This document shows, piece after piece, positions 47,476 through 56,495 of a stretch of 64,000 nt of DNA (positions within the stretch are counted from its first letter, which is position 1; every line of letters begins with the position of its first letter). Both the position numbers and the translations under genes were made by a program. Under the pieces are notes generated by a model. The model saw nothing but the letters and a program-made list of their open reading frames with translations. It had not been told where the DNA came from and did no database searches. Source of the DNA: Ornithinibacillus sp. 4-3. GTDB taxonomy: Bacteria; Bacillota; Bacilli; Bacillales; Amphibacillaceae. The stretch is taken from NCBI RefSeq assembly GCF_040958695.1, contig NZ_CP162599.1:2514001-2578000 (forward strand), given 5' to 3'.

Positions 47476-47789
47476 TGGCATGGGTTTCTTTAGTAGTTGC
47501 TGGTTTATTTGAGATGTTTGGTGTGGCGATGATTAATAAATTGCACAGAGATCGAAATTGGCAATCCCTCGCTTTGCTAATTTTTGGCTTTGGAGCGAGT
47601 TTCGTCTTTCTCGCATATGCAATGACTTCCTTGCCAATGGGAACTGCATATGCAATTTGGACAGGAATTGGTGCATCTGGTGGAGCTATTATGGGAATGG
47701 TTTTATACGGTGAGCCAAAAGACTGGAAAAGAATTATTTTCATTATGATGGTATTAGGTGCAGCAGTTGGTTTGAAGCTAGTGTCATAA
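47475..47789 (+). CDS. gdnD: SMR-family guanidinium exporter subunit (YkkD/GdnD)
   Basis: 104 residues, four membrane helices, the SMR glutamate in GLFEMFGV (E13) and LPMGTAYAIWTGIGASG. It overlaps the previous gene by one base (TAATG). It is the second half of the heterodimer. Confidence 0.93.
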   Translation: MAWVSLVVAGLFEMFGVAMINKLHRDRNWQSLALLIFGFGASFVFLAYAMTSLPMGTAYAIWTGIGASGGAIMGMVLYGEPKDWKRIIFIMMVLGAAVGLKLVS

Positions 47790-47794
47790 GTAAT

Positions 47795-47827
47795 CTCCCC
47801 TTTGAGATCAAATATTTCAAAGGGGAG
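47795..47827 (+). terminator. Terminator after gdnCD
   Basis: An 11-bp perfect stem CTCCCCTTTGA/TCAAAGGGGAG (47795-47805 with 47817-47827), then T-rich. It also faces the convergent methyltransferase gene. Confidence 0.92.
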
Positions 47828-47840
47828 TATTTTCTATCTA

Positions 47841-48608
47841 TCATAACTTAGCTGTGATCAATCGAAGAGCACAGGTAAAATTAGCTTTCGCTCTGTATTC
47901 TCCATATTTTCTATCCCATTCACCTGATTGTAGATCATCCGAAAGTCTTTTCACAAGCATATTCTCCGTTTCATCAGATAAAAATCCCCATGCTGACTGT
48001 GAGAGCCGTACTTCTTTTTCTAAAAAGGCTTCAGGACGTCCATAAAATGCTTCCTGAAATCCATCTATGCAATCAAATGGAACTGGAATTGTTTGTATAT
48101 CGCATTTCCCACCAAGTGCTTGTTTTATAAAATCTATCGTTGGATATCTTGCTTTCTCCACTTCAATAAGCTCAGGGAAATAGTGAGCATTCCAAAAGTT
48201 ACCCAAAGCATCCGGGTCAAAGGTCATTATTATGATTCGATCTTTTGTTACTCTTTTTAATTCATCTAATCCTTTACGAATATCTGGCCAGTGGTGGACA
48301 GTCACCATCGCCATAGAAGCATCAAAGGAATTATCATCAAATGGCAAAGCATCTGCTGTCGCTTGAATAGCTGGAACTTTTCCTAATTTCTGACGCTGGG
48401 AACGCATCACGAGTGAAGGTTCAACTGCCACGACATATCGATCCTCTGGTTCATAGGAGCCTGCCCCAGCACCTATATTCAATACTGTTTTTGCTGAATC
48501 TAAAGCTTGATGAACGTATGCAGCAATTCTCGGATCTGTTTGTCTATATCCTGAATATTTCTGTCCATGTTTATCATAGTTGAAAGAAGGATCATTCATT
48601 TCCATCAT
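47841..48608 (-). CDS. Class I SAM-dependent methyltransferase
   Basis: About 255 residues. Motif I is VLNIGAGAGSYEP near 35, motif II AVEPSLVM, and the DASMAMVTVHHW segment near 100 is post-II. The ATG 48608 follows GGAGG; an upstream in-frame TTG contains that site and is rejected. Substrate unknown (small-molecule or lipid type). Confidence 0.85.
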   Translation of the reverse strand: MMEMNDPSFNYDKHGQKYSGYRQTDPRIAAYVHQALDSAKTVLNIGAGAGSYEPEDRYVVAVEPSLVMRSQRQKLGKVPAIQATADALPFDDNSFDASMAMVTVHHWPDIRKGLDELKRVTKDRIIIMTFDPDALGNFWNAHYFPELIEVEKARYPTIDFIKQALGGKCDIQTIPVPFDCIDGFQEAFYGRPEAFLEKEVRLSQSAWGFLSDETENMLVKRLSDDLQSGEWDRKYGEYRAKANFTCALRLITAKL

Positions 48609-48701
48609 ATTTCCAGCCTCCAATTTTAGATTTCTTTAAATCATTATTGAATATTTACATTTTCTAATCAGATGCATAAAAAGATGAGAGTTACTATCAA
48701 T

Positions 48702-49127
48702 TTATTTTTTTCTGCTGCTGCGCATAGCGGGAAGTATTTTCAGTTCTCCAGTTCTATTCTCCGAAAATTGGGTATACTCAGGAGTCTCGATTCCATAAAG
48801 AGCGATTTTCCCTTCCTCATTAAAATGCATGCCCCATCCTAGCTTTTTAGGCAAAGTAGAAGCTCGTAAACAAGCATGGGATTTCGCAAAAAATGCCTTT
48901 TCTTCTGCTTCCATATTCTCCTTTGAAATCCCCTTATGCCTTATATGTACTTCAAAAAGCAACTCGCTTTGGCTATAGACATAGGGGTTAGTCGATAATA
49001 GTTCATATTCAATTTGAACTTTGGTTGGCTTTGTACCACGAGCTTTAGGAGTCTCTCCTGCTGTTGCTGTACTATCTGGTGCTACCGTAATAAATGTTTG
49101 ATAATAATTTAAATCATCTTTTGCCAT
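48702..49127 (-). CDS. DUF6157-like conserved protein
   Basis: 141 residues, no membrane segment. NYYQTFITVAPDS at the N terminus, AKSHACLRASTLPKKLGWG near 85-103 and GKIALYGIETPEY near 108 fit a small conserved family I associate with DUF6157. Function unknown. It stands alone. Confidence 0.72.
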   Translation of the reverse strand: MAKDDLNYYQTFITVAPDSTATAGETPKARGTKPTKVQIEYELLSTNPYVYSQSELLFEVHIRHKGISKENMEAEEKAFFAKSHACLRASTLPKKLGWGMHFNEEGKIALYGIETPEYTQFSENRTGELKILPAMRSSRKK

Positions 49128-49215
49128 CTACTTCTCTCCCTTTAGCTTCTAAGTATTAGTAACATGAAATTAAAGATACTGGCCATTTCCAAAAAACATG
49201 CTCTTTATTGACTGA

Positions 49216-49926
49216 TCATGCTTTATATCCCATATGCATAGCTGCACCTCCGCCAGCATAACTTTTCACATCTACCTGTTCGAACCCAGCATCTAAGAAC
49301 ATTTGCTTTAATTGCTGTTTTCCTGGAAAATCTTTTGCTGATTCCTGTAACCAAGAATATTCCTTATATTTTTTCACAATCATTTTAGCTAATAATGGCA
49401 TGATAAATCGGAAATAAAAATAATACAATTGCCTCCAGCCTATTAAAGTTGGTTGCGATGTTTCTAAGCAAACTACTTTACCACCTGGTTTTACAACACG
49501 ATGCATTTCCTTTAATACGGCCATATAATCTGGTACATTTCTTAAGCCAAATCCAATCGTCACATAGTCAAAATGATTATCTTCAAATGGGAGTTCCATA
49601 GCATTCCCATGAATCCACTCCATTTGATTTAATTCTTCATTTCGTGATTTTTCTTTAGCAACAGAAAGCATGTTTTCACTAAAATCAAGACCAATTACTT
49701 TACCGTCTTCTCCAACAGCTTCTGCTAAAGATATCGACCAGTCACCGGTACCACAGCATACATCTAATGCTGTATCTCCAAGCTGTACATTCATGCGTTT
49801 CATCGTGTCTTTCCTCCAGTGTTTATGCATCTGAAAGGAAATTACTGAGTTCATTGAATCATAGTTTTCATATACATTCTCAAATATATCATGTACTCGT
49901 TCTTCTTTTGATGAGTATTCCACCAT
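49216..49926 (-). CDS. menG: Demethylmenaquinone methyltransferase (MenG/UbiE)
   Basis: 236 residues. [15 protein letters not shown] opening, SAM motif [12 protein letters not shown] near 52, [10 protein letters not shown] near 123 and the ending [12 protein letters not shown] are diagnostic. It methylates demethylmenaquinone in the last step of menaquinone synthesis. In B. subtilis menG lies between hepS and hepT; here it stands alone, so either the cluster is split or this is a second copy. Confidence 0.9.
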   Translation of the reverse strand: MVEYSSKEERVHDIFENVYENYDSMNSVISFQMHKHWRKDTMKRMNVQLGDTALDVCCGTGDWSISLAEAVGEDGKVIGLDFSENMLSVAKEKSRNEELNQMEWIHGNAMELPFEDNHFDYVTIGFGLRNVPDYMAVLKEMHRVVKPGGKVVCLETSQPTLIGWRQLYYFYFRFIMPLLAKMIVKKYKEYSWLQESAKDFPGKQQLKQMFLDAGFEQVDVKSYAGGGAAMHMGYKA

Positions 49927-50067
49927 AACACTTCCTCACTTGTTAAATCTGTTAGACCTATTATACCTGAAAGAAGAGACATATTTCTTGTCAACTTTAG
50001 CAAACTTGCTTCAAATAGAGTAATAGATCACCCTAAGAACAAACACCGCGTTTTTATCAGCTAAACG

Positions 50068-50110
50068 AAAAAGCATTCATTTCCCTATAATATAGAAAAG
50101 AATGCTTTTA
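50068..50110 (-). terminator. Terminator after the DmpA-type peptidase gene
   Basis: An 11-bp stem AAAAAGCATTC/GAATGCTTTTA (50068-50078 with 50100-50110, outermost pair mismatched), 21-base loop, T run on the minus strand. Confidence 0.85.
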
Positions 50111-50116
50111 TAAGTT

Positions 50117-51217
50117 CTACAAACGATTATATTGCTTCAATATATCAATTAATTGTTCATGATTAATAGCCTCTATCACTTTTCCGCTTGGTTTTAATGT
50201 CGTCATACTTTCTGCTGCAATCATAGCATTTACTACAGATTCATCAATCGCATGAACAGTCTGCTCATAAATCATATCGAAATGTTCATCATTGATAAAA
50301 TCCATATTCAAGGTTACATCATTCGTATGTAAAATTCCCATTTCATTTGCGGTTGAGAATGCTAAGAAAATATCACCAGAGCTATTTCCTCCTGGACTAC
50401 CTGTTCTGCTAATTCCGATCGCTGCACGTTTTGCTAAACGTTTTAATTGATGTGGCAACATGGGTAAATCAGTCCCAATAACAACAATAATAGAGCCCAT
50501 TTCCTTATCATCTGGATTATGCAATTTCTCCTCTTTCAAATGCTTACCCACCGGCACTCCCATAATTTGTAACCAATCGCGTTTTCCATAATTCGCTTGA
50601 ACAAGTGTTCCAATATGATATTCTTTACCATCCATCGTTATTTTTCGTGAAGAAGTTCCGGTTCCGCCTTTAAATTCATAGCAAATCATGCCAGTTCCGC
50701 CACCGACATTCCCTTCAGCAATCTCTCCACTTTTTGCTGAATTAAGCGCATTTAATACATGTTCTTCTTTAATATGTAGACCATTAATATCATTTAGGAT
50801 TCCATCATATGTTTCAGCAATGACAGGCATAGACCATAAATGCTGATTGTGATACTGCTCTTTATATTGTTCAATCATCCAACGAACAGTTGCTTGATGA
50901 GCTGTTCCAATAGCATGTGTATTCGTAATACAAATGGGGCTTAAGAAATATCCACCATCATTAATCCAGTGTGTTCCGGTCATTTCTCCATTGCCATTTA
51001 AAGCATAAGTACCTGCCCAAATTGGCTTTAATTCATTTTGTTTACCACGAGGAAGAACGGCAGTTACTCCGGTACGAATTGGTCCTTTGCCGACTTCTAG
51101 TTCCCCTTCTCCTTCAATAATCGTGGTATAACCTACCTCAACACCTGGTACATCTGTAATTGCATTATATTTGCCTGGATTTCCTGTAAATTTTAATCCA
51201 ATTGAGCGTCCAGCCAT
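50117..51217 (-). CDS. P1-family peptidase (DmpA / beta-peptidyl aminopeptidase type)
   Basis: 366 residues of the DmpA Ntn-hydrolase-like fold. Self-cleavage takes place at the Ser in SPGGNSSGDIFLAFST near residue 275, giving a large and a small subunit; GNVGGGTGM near 170 and GPIRTGVTAVLPRG near 43 are family landmarks. Such enzymes release N-terminal D- or beta-amino acids. It is monocistronic and adds another amide-cleaving enzyme to the window. Confidence 0.92.
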   Translation of the reverse strand: MAGRSIGLKFTGNPGKYNAITDVPGVEVGYTTIIEGEGELEVGKGPIRTGVTAVLPRGKQNELKPIWAGTYALNGNGEMTGTHWINDGGYFLSPICITNTHAIGTAHQATVRWMIEQYKEQYHNQHLWSMPVIAETYDGILNDINGLHIKEEHVLNALNSAKSGEIAEGNVGGGTGMICYEFKGGTGTSSRKITMDGKEYHIGTLVQANYGKRDWLQIMGVPVGKHLKEEKLHNPDDKEMGSIIVVIGTDLPMLPHQLKRLAKRAAIGISRTGSPGGNSSGDIFLAFSTANEMGILHTNDVTLNMDFINDEHFDMIYEQTVHAIDESVVNAMIAAESMTTLKPSGKVIEAINHEQLIDILKQYNRL

Positions 51218-51304
51218 GAATCATCCACCTCTCTAGTTATTTCCTTGCTTATAACTATACGTCAAAGTTATCCTAAGGTCACGCACGATAATATGGAATA
51301 GAAC

Positions 51305-51535
51305 TTATAAGAAAATAGGGGTACAGGACAAGACAAGTACAAATATTAATGGGAGCAATATAAGACCTGTAATGGAATTTCCTTTGATACCTAATAGATT
51401 CATTGGATTTTTTGCAGGAGCATAAACCCAATTCGCTAGTCGTTCCAACCTACTCTTTGCTGGAATTTCTGGTACTTCCACGTGAAATTCATCTAATCTA
51501 TTTTGTAGTTCAGTTGGAATATCCTTTTTATTCAT
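51305..51535 (-). CDS. Small C-terminally anchored protein, probable anti-sigma factor
   Basis: 76 residues: a charged N-terminal part (PTELQNRLDEFHVEVPEIP) and one C-terminal membrane helix (ITGLILLPLIFVLVLS). It overlaps the sigma factor stop by four bases (ATGA), the usual arrangement for an ECF sigma factor and its membrane anti-sigma partner, as with SigY-YxlC. Assigned by context only. Confidence 0.6.
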   Translation of the reverse strand: MNKKDIPTELQNRLDEFHVEVPEIPAKSRLERLANWVYAPAKNPMNLLGIKGNSITGLILLPLIFVLVLSCTPIFL

Positions 51536-52032
51536 TCTCTTACCTCCAATAATCCTTTTAATTTTCTTAGTGATGTATGCAGTCTTGATTTCACCGTACC
51601 TATTGGAATATCAAGAACTTCTGAAATATCCTTTTGCGTCATATCATGGTAATAAGTTAATAAGATAACAGCTCTTTGTTCATCGGGAAGCTGGAGAATT
51701 GCTGACTGAACAGTGATTTTATCTTCATGTGCTAAGGTGTGCTGCTGAGCTTGCACATATAAAAAGGGCAGGATTTTCTCCAATCGACTGCGCCTTTTTA
51801 GCCGATTAATCATAAGTTGATAAGCCATACGAAATAAATATGTTTTGATACTAGATTTTTCTTCATTAAAGTGCTTTTGATATTTTTGAAATCGTATAAA
51901 TGTATCCTGTACAAGATCTAAACATAACTGTTCATCCTGACAATATCGGTAGACAAACTGATAAATTGGCTTTTTATAAGTAATAAATAATTCTTCGATA
52001 TCTATAGATACATCCTTATTATTTAAACTCAT
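51532..52032 (-). CDS. ECF-type RNA polymerase sigma factor
   Basis: 166 residues. Region 2 is YQFVYRYCQDEQLCLDLVQDTFIRFQKY (with the usual DLVQDTF core) and region 4 is LPDEQRAVILLTYYHDMTQKDISEVLDIPIGTVKSRLH in pattern. Small size and gene context resemble SigY. It overlaps both neighbours and should control its own operon; no matching promoter was identified. Confidence 0.87.
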   Translation of the reverse strand: MSLNNKDVSIDIEELFITYKKPIYQFVYRYCQDEQLCLDLVQDTFIRFQKYQKHFNEEKSSIKTYLFRMAYQLMINRLKRRSRLEKILPFLYVQAQQHTLAHEDKITVQSAILQLPDEQRAVILLTYYHDMTQKDISEVLDIPIGTVKSRLHTSLRKLKGLLEVRE

Positions 52033-52390
52033 CAGACCACCGCTCTTTTATACCTTTAAATACAAATGCAATTCTAGTTATGAACCAAATAAAAGTGATT
52101 AATGAAAATACAAAGGTTTGATGAATGAAAAATTGTATCCAAGGGCTATCAATGTTATCACCACGAAGCAAAAATAATAAAAGACCATTTATACACAAAA
52201 ATGTATAAACTGCTGTTATAATGATGACATAATCCCATCTTGTCCAATGAAAATAAATGTCCGATTTACTAAAGTCAATATCTCCCTTTTTATCATGAAC
52301 AACTTTTTTATTCATTGTTATAATAATTATGAAAAATGTAGTTCCAAGAATTCCTGCTACAATCATACTGATTATCCAACCTAAACCCAT
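52019..52390 (-). CDS. Three-helix membrane protein in a sigma factor operon
   Basis: 123 residues with hydrophobic helices near 5-25, 52-72 and 88-108. It overlaps the sigma factor start by 14 bases and is the first gene of the unit. Family not recognised. It may be part of the sensing or anti-sigma complex. Confidence 0.6.
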   Translation of the reverse strand: MGLGWIISMIVAGILGTTFFIIIITMNKKVVHDKKGDIDFSKSDIYFHWTRWDYVIIITAVYTFLCINGLLLFLLRGDNIDSPWIQFFIHQTFVFSLITFIWFITRIAFVFKGIKERWSDEFK

Positions 52391-52499
52391 ATGTGATCAG
52401 CTCCTTTTCATCTTTTCACTAACTTATACATTCGGACATAAGAAAAGGTTCATTTTACTTTTATAGCCAAACTAATTTAATGAAAGAAGGAAAATCAAA

Positions 52500-52700
52500 A
52501 TGGCAAAAACAATTGTGAAATATATACTCTACATCATTTTCACCTTAATTTATCTTTGGTTAATTCAAACATTTATATGGAATCATTTACCTATTCATTC
52601 ATCTGCTGGCGTAACCATTGGTAGTATCATCGTCTTTATAATTTCTGCAGTGCTTGCGATATTGACGTCGGATAAAATTATTAAAATGCTGAAAGGTTAG
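52500..52700 (+). CDS. Small two-helix membrane protein
   Basis: 66 residues, two membrane helices (about 6-26 and 37-57), basic ends. GAAGGA precedes the ATG with good spacing and a clear terminator follows, so the gene is likely real. It is divergent from the sigma factor operon and might be one of its targets. No family recognised. Confidence 0.65.
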   Translation: MAKTIVKYILYIIFTLIYLWLIQTFIWNHLPIHSSAGVTIGSIIVFIISAVLAILTSDKIIKMLKG

Positions 52701-52709
52701 CTTGATATT

Positions 52710-52753
52710 AAATAAGGATTAGCAACCATTATTCTGGTCACTAATCCTTATTT
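52710..52753 (+). terminator. Terminator after the two-helix protein gene
   Basis: A perfect 13-bp stem AAATAAGGATTAG/CTAATCCTTATTT (52710-52722 with 52741-52753), then T run. Confidence 0.9.
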
Positions 52754-52798
52754 TTATAGCTTTTATTCAAGAATTCTCCCACTTTAAGCGTAACTAGT

Positions 52799-53290
52799 TC
52801 ACTCCACATGAACTACTCGAGTATTTCCAACCATATCATGTAATCCTTGCTTTTCTTTTGTAAAAGCAACAACGAAATATAAAAATTGTAAAACAAAGAA
52901 TGTCGTGTAGATGAATCTTACAATAACCTCGCGAAATAATAAATCACTCCAACGTAAGGATGTTTTATCCACACGTACAACTTTAATACCTAAAATCATT
53001 TTCCCTAATGTTTGCCCAAGCTTTTTAGTCATTAACACAAAATAAAGATAAAAGACTACAGAGCTAATGATGCCTTGCAATGTCCAATAACCTAGATGTA
53101 TTATTGTACCTTCATTATATAAATGAATAGTTCCAGTGATAAATCCACTCAAACTAGAAACTACTGCAAAATCAATCGCATAAGCCCAAAAACGCATCCA
53201 AAATCCTGCATAGCGTTGATTTTCTAATTGATTTTCATTTGAGACACTAGTTGTTGACTGGGTTTGCATATTTTCTTCTTCCATCGTCAT
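52799..53290 (-). CDS. RDD-family membrane protein
   Basis: About 164 residues. RYAGFWMRFWAYAIDF (the Arg and Asp of the RDD name), then membrane helices and LGQTLGKMILGIKVVR in the middle. ATG 53290 follows GGGGGTG; the longer frame would lie inside sppA. It is placed 11 bases after sppA, so the two are cotranscribed, as in other Bacillaceae. Confidence 0.87.
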   Translation of the reverse strand: MTMEEENMQTQSTTSVSNENQLENQRYAGFWMRFWAYAIDFAVVSSLSGFITGTIHLYNEGTIIHLGYWTLQGIISSVVFYLYFVLMTKKLGQTLGKMILGIKVVRVDKTSLRWSDLLFREVIVRFIYTTFFVLQFLYFVVAFTKEKQGLHDMVGNTRVVHVE

Positions 53291-53301
53291 CTTAGCACCC
53301 C

Positions 53302-54282
53302 CTAATGCGAATATAAGTACATTGCTCGAGGTCCACCAGCATTGCGTATTTCTTGTAATAAACCGCCCCATTCTTCCTTAGAACCTGAAAAATATTGTGC
53401 AGTTAATCCAAAGACACTTTGCAAGTTAAATCCAACCTCGTATTCAACTACTGTCGTATTTCCAAACTCAAAATCTTCTTCCATCGCAGTAATCACATCA
53501 TCTAGTGTTCCGATTTCATCAATTAATCCTAACTCTTGAGCCTGTTTTCCAGTATAAACACGCCCATCGCCAATTCTTCGTACTTCCTCTTCTGACATGC
53601 CTCGTCCTGCAACAATGACATCTACAAAGTCTGCATACAAATCATCAATCATTGTTTGCAGAATTTCTCTTTCTTCATCGGTCATAGGGCGAGATGATGA
53701 GAGAATATCTTTAAACTCACCGCTTTTTATTGTATTAAAATCAATTCCCACATTTTCAGCTAGTTCAGCGTAATTAATACTTTCCATAATCACACCAATG
53801 GAACCAGTTAATGTTGCTCGATTCGCAAATATTTTATCAGCGGGAGCTGCAATGTAATAACCACCAGATGCAGCAGTATTACCCATAGAAATATATACTG
53901 GTTTGTCATAAGCTTCCTGTGCTTCCACAATTTTTTCGTGAATCTCTGCACTTTCTACTACACCGCCACCAGGGGAATTAACGTTAATAATTAGCCCGTC
54001 TATCCCTGGATCAATTGCTGCTTTTTCTATCTTTTTCAAGAAATCCTTATGATTATAGGCTGAAAAAAATGAACTTCCAGTATCCATAATCACGCCATCT
54101 AAATGAATTACAGCAATTTTCCCAGCACCTAGGTTTCCTGTTTTCGTTACTTTTTCTACAAAATCTTCTGTTGAGAAAAAGCTATCTTGATTAGCTGTTT
54201 TATTCGTTGCTAATTGATAAAATGTTGAAATGAAAAACAAGGCGATTGCAATAATAAGTGCTGCCCATCGTTTACTACTCAC
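53302..54282 (-). CDS. sppA: Signal peptide peptidase SppA
   Basis: 326 residues, GTG start after AGGAGG. It has one N-terminal membrane helix, then an S49 protease domain with catalytic Ser in GNTAASGGYYIAAP near 145 and Lys in SGEFKDILSS near 195. It degrades signal peptides left in the membrane and, in B. subtilis, affects lantibiotic resistance. Confidence 0.94.
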   Translation of the reverse strand: MSSKRWAALIIAIALFFISTFYQLATNKTANQDSFFSTEDFVEKVTKTGNLGAGKIAVIHLDGVIMDTGSSFFSAYNHKDFLKKIEKAAIDPGIDGLIINVNSPGGGVVESAEIHEKIVEAQEAYDKPVYISMGNTAASGGYYIAAPADKIFANRATLTGSIGVIMESINYAELAENVGIDFNTIKSGEFKDILSSSRPMTDEEREILQTMIDDLYADFVDVIVAGRGMSEEEVRRIGDGRVYTGKQAQELGLIDEIGTLDDVITAMEEDFEFGNTTVVEYEVGFNLQSVFGLTAQYFSGSKEEWGGLLQEIRNAGGPRAMYLYSH

Positions 54283-54326
54283 TAAAATGTCCTCCTAATC
54301 TGTGCGTAAATTCTCTATGAGTGCAT

Positions 54327-54358
54327 GTTCAAAAAGATAAATAGTGGGCTTTTTGAAC
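54327..54358. repeat. Short GTTCAAAAAG-ended repeat, likely terminator of ltaE
   Basis: GTTCAAAAAG (54327-54336) is inverted against CTTTTTGAAC (54349-54358) with a 12-base core. CTCTATGAG on the left and CTCTATTAA on the right flank it, the same outer words as around the 330-bp repeat at 20036. It follows the threonine aldolase stop and can terminate it. Confidence 0.7.
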
Positions 54359-54366
54359 ACTCTCTA

Positions 54367-55398
54367 TTAAGTTAATATTTTCATCATACGATTCAGTCTT
54401 ACAACCACTTCTTCAATATTTTGTCGGCTCACATCAAAATGAGTGACAAAACGGACCGTATTTGGTCCAAAAGGGACAGCTAATATACCTTCTTGCTTTA
54501 ACTGTGCTAAAAATTCAGCAGCAGTAAGCTTTGCCGCTTCCGTATTTACTAAAACAATATTTGTTTCTACCTCATTCTCAATAGAAAGTCCTTTTATTTC
54601 ATTGATAGATTGTGCAAGAAGCTTCGCATGATTATGATCCTCAACTAAACGATCTACCTTTTCGCGTAAAGAAATAAGCCCTGGTGCAGCAAGGATACCT
54701 GCTTGTCTTAGTCCTCCACCTAGACGTTTTCTCCATTTTCTCGCTCGTTGGATAAAATCATTGGTTCCCGCAATAATAGAACCAACAGGTGCTCCTAGAC
54801 CTTTGGATAAGCAAAATTGAACACTATCTACTTGAGCAGCATATTTTTTAACATCTACTCCTGATGCTACAGCTGCATTAAATATTCGTGCGCCATCTAA
54901 ATGAATAGGTATATGATATTCTTTCCCAATTTCTGCAATAGCTTGCATATTCTCTAAAGGAATTATAGCTCCCCCTGCACGATTATGTGTATTCTCAATA
55001 CAGATAAGACCTGTCTCGGGTGCATGAACATCTTCCCCGCGAATTGCAGCCTTCACTTCTGCTGGGTTTAATGCACCTCGATTCCCCTTCAATGTTCTCG
55101 GCTGTACACCTGCAAACACAGACATTGCCGCCCCTTCATAAAAAAACAGATGAGACTCTTCTTCCACAATAATTTCCTGGCCACCTACACATTGGGTCAA
55201 CACTGCAATTTGATTCCCTTGTGTACCGCTTGTAACAAACATAGCTGCTTCTTTTCCTAACATATTTGCCGAGAGTTCTTCAAGTTCTAAAAGCGTAGGA
55301 TCTTCTCCATAAACATCGTCCCCTACTACTGCATCAAAAGCTGCCTGTCTCATTTCTGGTGTTGGCTTCGTAACCGTATCACTGCGCAAATCAATCAT
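54367..55398 (-). CDS. ltaE: Low-specificity L-threonine aldolase
   Basis: 343 residues, fold-type I PLP enzyme: IDLRSDTVTKPTPEMR opening, LDGARIFNAAVA near 168, PLP Lys in CLSKGLGAPVGS near 198, and RRKMGGG-like KWRKRLGGGLRQAG near 220. It splits threonine or allo-threonine into glycine and acetaldehyde. Monocistronic. Confidence 0.94.
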   Translation of the reverse strand: MIDLRSDTVTKPTPEMRQAAFDAVVGDDVYGEDPTLLELEELSANMLGKEAAMFVTSGTQGNQIAVLTQCVGGQEIIVEEESHLFFYEGAAMSVFAGVQPRTLKGNRGALNPAEVKAAIRGEDVHAPETGLICIENTHNRAGGAIIPLENMQAIAEIGKEYHIPIHLDGARIFNAAVASGVDVKKYAAQVDSVQFCLSKGLGAPVGSIIAGTNDFIQRARKWRKRLGGGLRQAGILAAPGLISLREKVDRLVEDHNHAKLLAQSINEIKGLSIENEVETNIVLVNTEAAKLTAAEFLAQLKQEGILAVPFGPNTVRFVTHFDVSRQNIEEVVVRLNRMMKILT

Positions 55399-55485
55399 AA
55401 AATCCCCTCCGATTGTATAATTTCAAGAAAATCATTATGAATATTTTATCATGATGAAATATTCAGAAACAAAATAACTTCTTTG

Positions 55486-56484
55486 TTAGAAAGAAAAAGC
55501 TTCTGCAATTAATTGATAAGAACGTAAACGTGCTTGAGGATCGTGAGTAATAGTTACAATCATCAGCTCATCTACCTTATAACTTGCCTGCAAACTTTTT
55601 AATTGTTCTCTCACCTGCAGTGGATTACCAAGTATCATTTTCTGTTTCGTTTTTTCTATAATCTCTCTATCTTCATCTGTAAATGTATATTGCTTCACTT
55701 CTTCTAAAGACGGAACACCATCTCTACGTATACCTTTTGTTTCTTGTATTCGTCTAAATATCGTACTCATTGCTAATTCCTCAGCTGCTTCCTTTGTTTC
55801 TGCACAAATTACGGAGATAGCCACAATTGACTCAGCTTGCTTATTCGGATGTAATTGCTGCATCTGATCTCGATATTCCTTCATAATTGTTGGACCATCT
55901 TTTTCTGTCATAAAATGTCCAAATGCATAATTCATTCCTTTTTCTGCTGCTGTTTTACTACTTTTCTCACTTGTTCCTAGTAACCAAACTGCTGGGGCGA
56001 CGCTCGGAACAGGGGTTGGAATCACAGAATGAAATAGATGGTCTTCTGGGAAGCTTTGTTCTATAAAGCGCATGACTTCATCTAGCTTCTCTGGCATCAT
56101 GCGGACTTGCTCCAGAAAATTTCCTGAAAGTGCTATCGAAGTTTCGGCAGATCCACCTGGAGCACGACCGATTCCTAAATCAACTCTTCCTGGATATAAG
56201 GTTGCTAGCAAATGATAGGTTTCCACAACTTTATAAGGTTTATAATGTGGTAATAGAACTGCTCCTGCACCAATCCGAATCGTATTTGTTTTAGAACCAA
56301 TGATCCCTAGCATCACATCAGGATTTGGACAAGCCAAACCTGTTAAATTATGATGCTCTGCTACCCAGTAACGATGGTAGCCTAGTTTCTCAGCTTCTAT
56401 AGCAAGCTGAATAGAAGAATCTAATGCACTTTTAGCTGATGCTCCACTTGGAATTGGAACTTGGTCTAATATGCTAAGTTTCAT
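55486..56484 (-). CDS. Luciferase-like (LLM class) flavin-dependent oxidoreductase
   Basis: About 333 residues. LGYHRYWVAEHHN near 40, RVDLGIGRAPGGS near 105 and the ending segment QLIAEAF are typical of the LuxA-like bacterial subgroup. It uses reduced flavin supplied by another protein. ATG 56484 follows GAGGAGGGG. It starts 11 bases after the CoA-transferase gene, so the two are one operon; the shared substrate is unknown. Confidence 0.87.
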   Translation of the reverse strand: MKLSILDQVPIPSGASAKSALDSSIQLAIEAEKLGYHRYWVAEHHNLTGLACPNPDVMLGIIGSKTNTIRIGAGAVLLPHYKPYKVVETYHLLATLYPGRVDLGIGRAPGGSAETSIALSGNFLEQVRMMPEKLDEVMRFIEQSFPEDHLFHSVIPTPVPSVAPAVWLLGTSEKSSKTAAEKGMNYAFGHFMTEKDGPTIMKEYRDQMQQLHPNKQAESIVAISVICAETKEAAEELAMSTIFRRIQETKGIRRDGVPSLEEVKQYTFTDEDREIIEKTKQKMILGNPLQVREQLKSLQASYKVDELMIVTITHDPQARLRSYQLIAEAFSF

Positions 56485-56495
56485 GCCACCCCTCC

